64,000 nt of DNA, from contig NZ_JACHIF010000003.1 of assembly GCF_014203045.1 (NCBI RefSeq), positions 124,001 to 188,000 of the forward strand. The letters run 5' to 3'. The translations under genes and the position numbers were made by a program. Position 1 is the stretch's first letter. The number at the start of each line of letters is the position of its first letter. The notes under the pieces were generated by a model, which was not told the origin of the DNA, searched no databases, and was given only the letters and a program-made list of their open reading frames with translations. The DNA is from Prosthecobacter dejongeii. Its GTDB lineage: Bacteria; Verrucomicrobiota; Verrucomicrobiia; Verrucomicrobiales; Verrucomicrobiaceae. Shown one piece after another: positions 62,852 through 64,000 of the stretch.

Positions 62852-64000
62852 TTAATGTCCAGGTCCAACATGCCCGTGGAGTCCCTGCCAGCCTTGCCAA
62901 GCCATGAAAGCAGCGAGCAAGACGAGAAGTGCACAGGAGATGTAAGGGGCACGACGCATCCATTCGCTGAATCCACGAATCTTCCGATGCGCATGCTGAA
63001 CACTCCAGGCAGCAATAGCTCCTACTACAACCATGGTGAGAGCCAAGCCAAAGCTGAAGGCTGCCACCAGAGCGAATCCGAGCACGACTTTTTTGATCTG
63101 GAGGCACACGACTAAAATCGTGAACGCAGCGGGACAAGGCATAAGGCCGCCCGTAATGCCAAAGAGCACAATTTGAGGCGTGGTAACCGTGCGATTGGCA
63201 AAGCGTTTGGCGATATCCTGGGCGTGGGCACGTTCATGCGCATCCTGATATTCGACCCCATCGTCTTCAGGCTCTTCAACTGCAACAGGGGCATGCTCGG
63301 CCTCGATGAAACGCAGACGGTAAGTGTGTGCGTGGTCACTATGACCAAGACTGATTATGGCTAGAAACTCATGCGGTTCTGACAATTTGGACGTGGCTTC
63401 CCAAAAACTTTCTTTTGCATCAAATGTGAACTTTTCAGAACGCCCATCAATACGGGCGGTTTCAATACCAAGCTGTGTTCCTTTAGGCAGCGGCACGATA
63501 TCGCCAGAGGCCTTGCATGGGTAAATGCGGAAGCGTGGAGGCACGCCGTTTTCAAAGATACAAACTTCCAACCAGCCATGGCCGGTATCGAGCAACATGC
63601 CGCCGTGTGGCCCCTGTTTAAGTGAAACGGACGGCACTGCTGACGTGTTCATGCTTGCGGGAAGGATGAGACCGCTTGGAGTCAACTTTTCGCCTGCAAG
63701 GAGGCGCGGTGTGGCTGGATGCGAATGTGAGTGAGCATTCCATTGATTGGGTTCAGTGGACTGTGTTTTTGCAGGCTGTTCATGCGTATGGCCATGACCA
63801 TCTCGATGATCGTGAGCTTGGGCTTCAGCTACTTCACGACGGGTGCGGTTGAACATCCAAACGGCGAGACCGAAGATCATCAAGGCGGAGGCAATATGAA
63901 AATAAGGCTCTGTATGATCAGCATTCCATTGGCCGCCATAATGCAGGGCAAGTGCAGCTAGCACCCAGATGAGCAGGGAGTGCGAAATCGCCGCTGATAA
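62852..64000 (-). CDS. NicO-family nickel/cobalt exporter (RcnA-like), partial
   Basis: A membrane exporter whose 5' end lies beyond the window: the frame stays open to base 64000 (upstream of the first possible start at 63964 the sequence reads SAAISHSLLIWVLAAL). Visible are the early helix, a long His-rich loop (AHDHRDGHGHTHEQ and HSHSHPA) typical of RcnA metal loops, a beta-rich extracellular insert, then the second core motif GGLMPCPAAFTILVV and closing helices. The insert between the halves is larger than in E. coli RcnA. Substrate nickel/cobalt is inferred from the family. It ends the metal-resistance block. Confidence 0.85.
   Translation of the reverse strand, partial: LSAAISHSLLIWVLAALALHYGGQWNADHTEPYFHIASALMIFGLAVWMFNRTRREVAEAQAHDHRDGHGHTHEQPAKTQSTEPNQWNAHSHSHPATPRLLAGEKLTPSGLILPASMNTSAVPSVSLKQGPHGGMLLDTGHGWLEVCIFENGVPPRFRIYPCKASGDIVPLPKGTQLGIETARIDGRSEKFTFDAKESFWEATSKLSEPHEFLAIISLGHSDHAHTYRLRFIEAEHAPVAVEEPEDDGVEYQDAHERAHAQDIAKRFANRTVTTPQIVLFGITGGLMPCPAAFTILVVCLQIKKVVLGFALVAAFSFGLALTMVVVGAIAAWSVQHAHRKIRGFSEWMRRAPYISCALLVLLAAFMAWQGWQGLHGHVGPGH

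Noticed and set aside
62693..63115. A 140-residue + strand frame
   Set aside because: Mostly antisense to the NicO exporter; no features.

Overview
The window looks like a chromosome segment of a Verrucomicrobiota bacterium, probably near Prosthecobacter or Verrucomicrobium. The evidence is a moderately high-GC Gram-negative gene set with a DUF1501/DUF1549 (planctomycete-type) protein pair, four consecutive secreted sulfatases, a Tat-exported Gfo/Idh/MocA oxidoreductase, a PEP-CTERM protein, an N-terminal SHD1 domain and a DUF4331 protein. Taxonomy is inferred from gene content only.

Layout. 1-1850: gene-free mosaic of hairpin-rich repeats, including a 356-bp tandem duplication. 1.86-7.4 kb: an Rrf2/NsrR-like regulator converging on a minus-strand run of sodium:solute symporter, SHD1-DUF1549/DUF1553 protein and DUF1501 protein. 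7.7-17.5 kb: an exopolysaccharide operon with four consecutive 4-bp ATGA/GTGA overlaps (deacetylase, GT4, DUF4091, GNAT, GT4), then a Wzz/BY-kinase-like protein with a degenerate kinase site, then a serine protease with a PEP-CTERM tail. 17.5-18.65 kb: a second repeat cluster sharing modules with the first. 18.65-24 kb: PIN/TRAM protein, IlvD, outer-membrane beta-barrel, a small membrane protein and a LysM lipoprotein. 24-34.8 kb: a glycan-catabolic cluster (tagatose/allulose-3-epimerase-like protein, Gfo/Idh/MocA, four sulfatases, PhoD-like phosphatase). 34.8-39.2 kb: threonine synthase, TPR protein, DUF4331 protein. 39.39 kb: tRNA-Gly(CCC).

Directly after the tRNA the character changes. From 39.5 to about 53 kb lies a plasmid-like element: an excisionase-like small protein, a phage/plasmid-type helical protein, a winged-helix replication-like protein next to an AT-rich candidate origin, a structured RNA of HEARO/omega-RNA type without an IscB gene, an FHA membrane protein, an ssDNA-annealing-like small protein, an AddB/Cas4-type Fe-S nuclease, two small membrane proteins, a WGR-DNA ligase fusion, a sliding clamp with an added coiled-coil tail, and a DUF932 protein. 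From 46.6 kb onward most of its genes are separated by strong hairpin-T-tract terminators, and perfect palindromes built on one 16-bp core sit at both ends. No integrase or conjugation gene was seen. This is the most likely place for an undescribed system: a DNA-repair or replication module combining ligase, clamp, nuclease and annealing protein.

53.2-64 kb is a metal and toxic-compound resistance block. A minus-strand operon runs chrB, chrA, RND pump, adaptor, TolC-like channel. Divergent from it are a two-domain DUF1259 protein and a lipoprotein, and a His-rich NicO-type nickel/cobalt exporter runs off the window end. Alternating TGTAAC half-sites at the chrB start are a likely operator.
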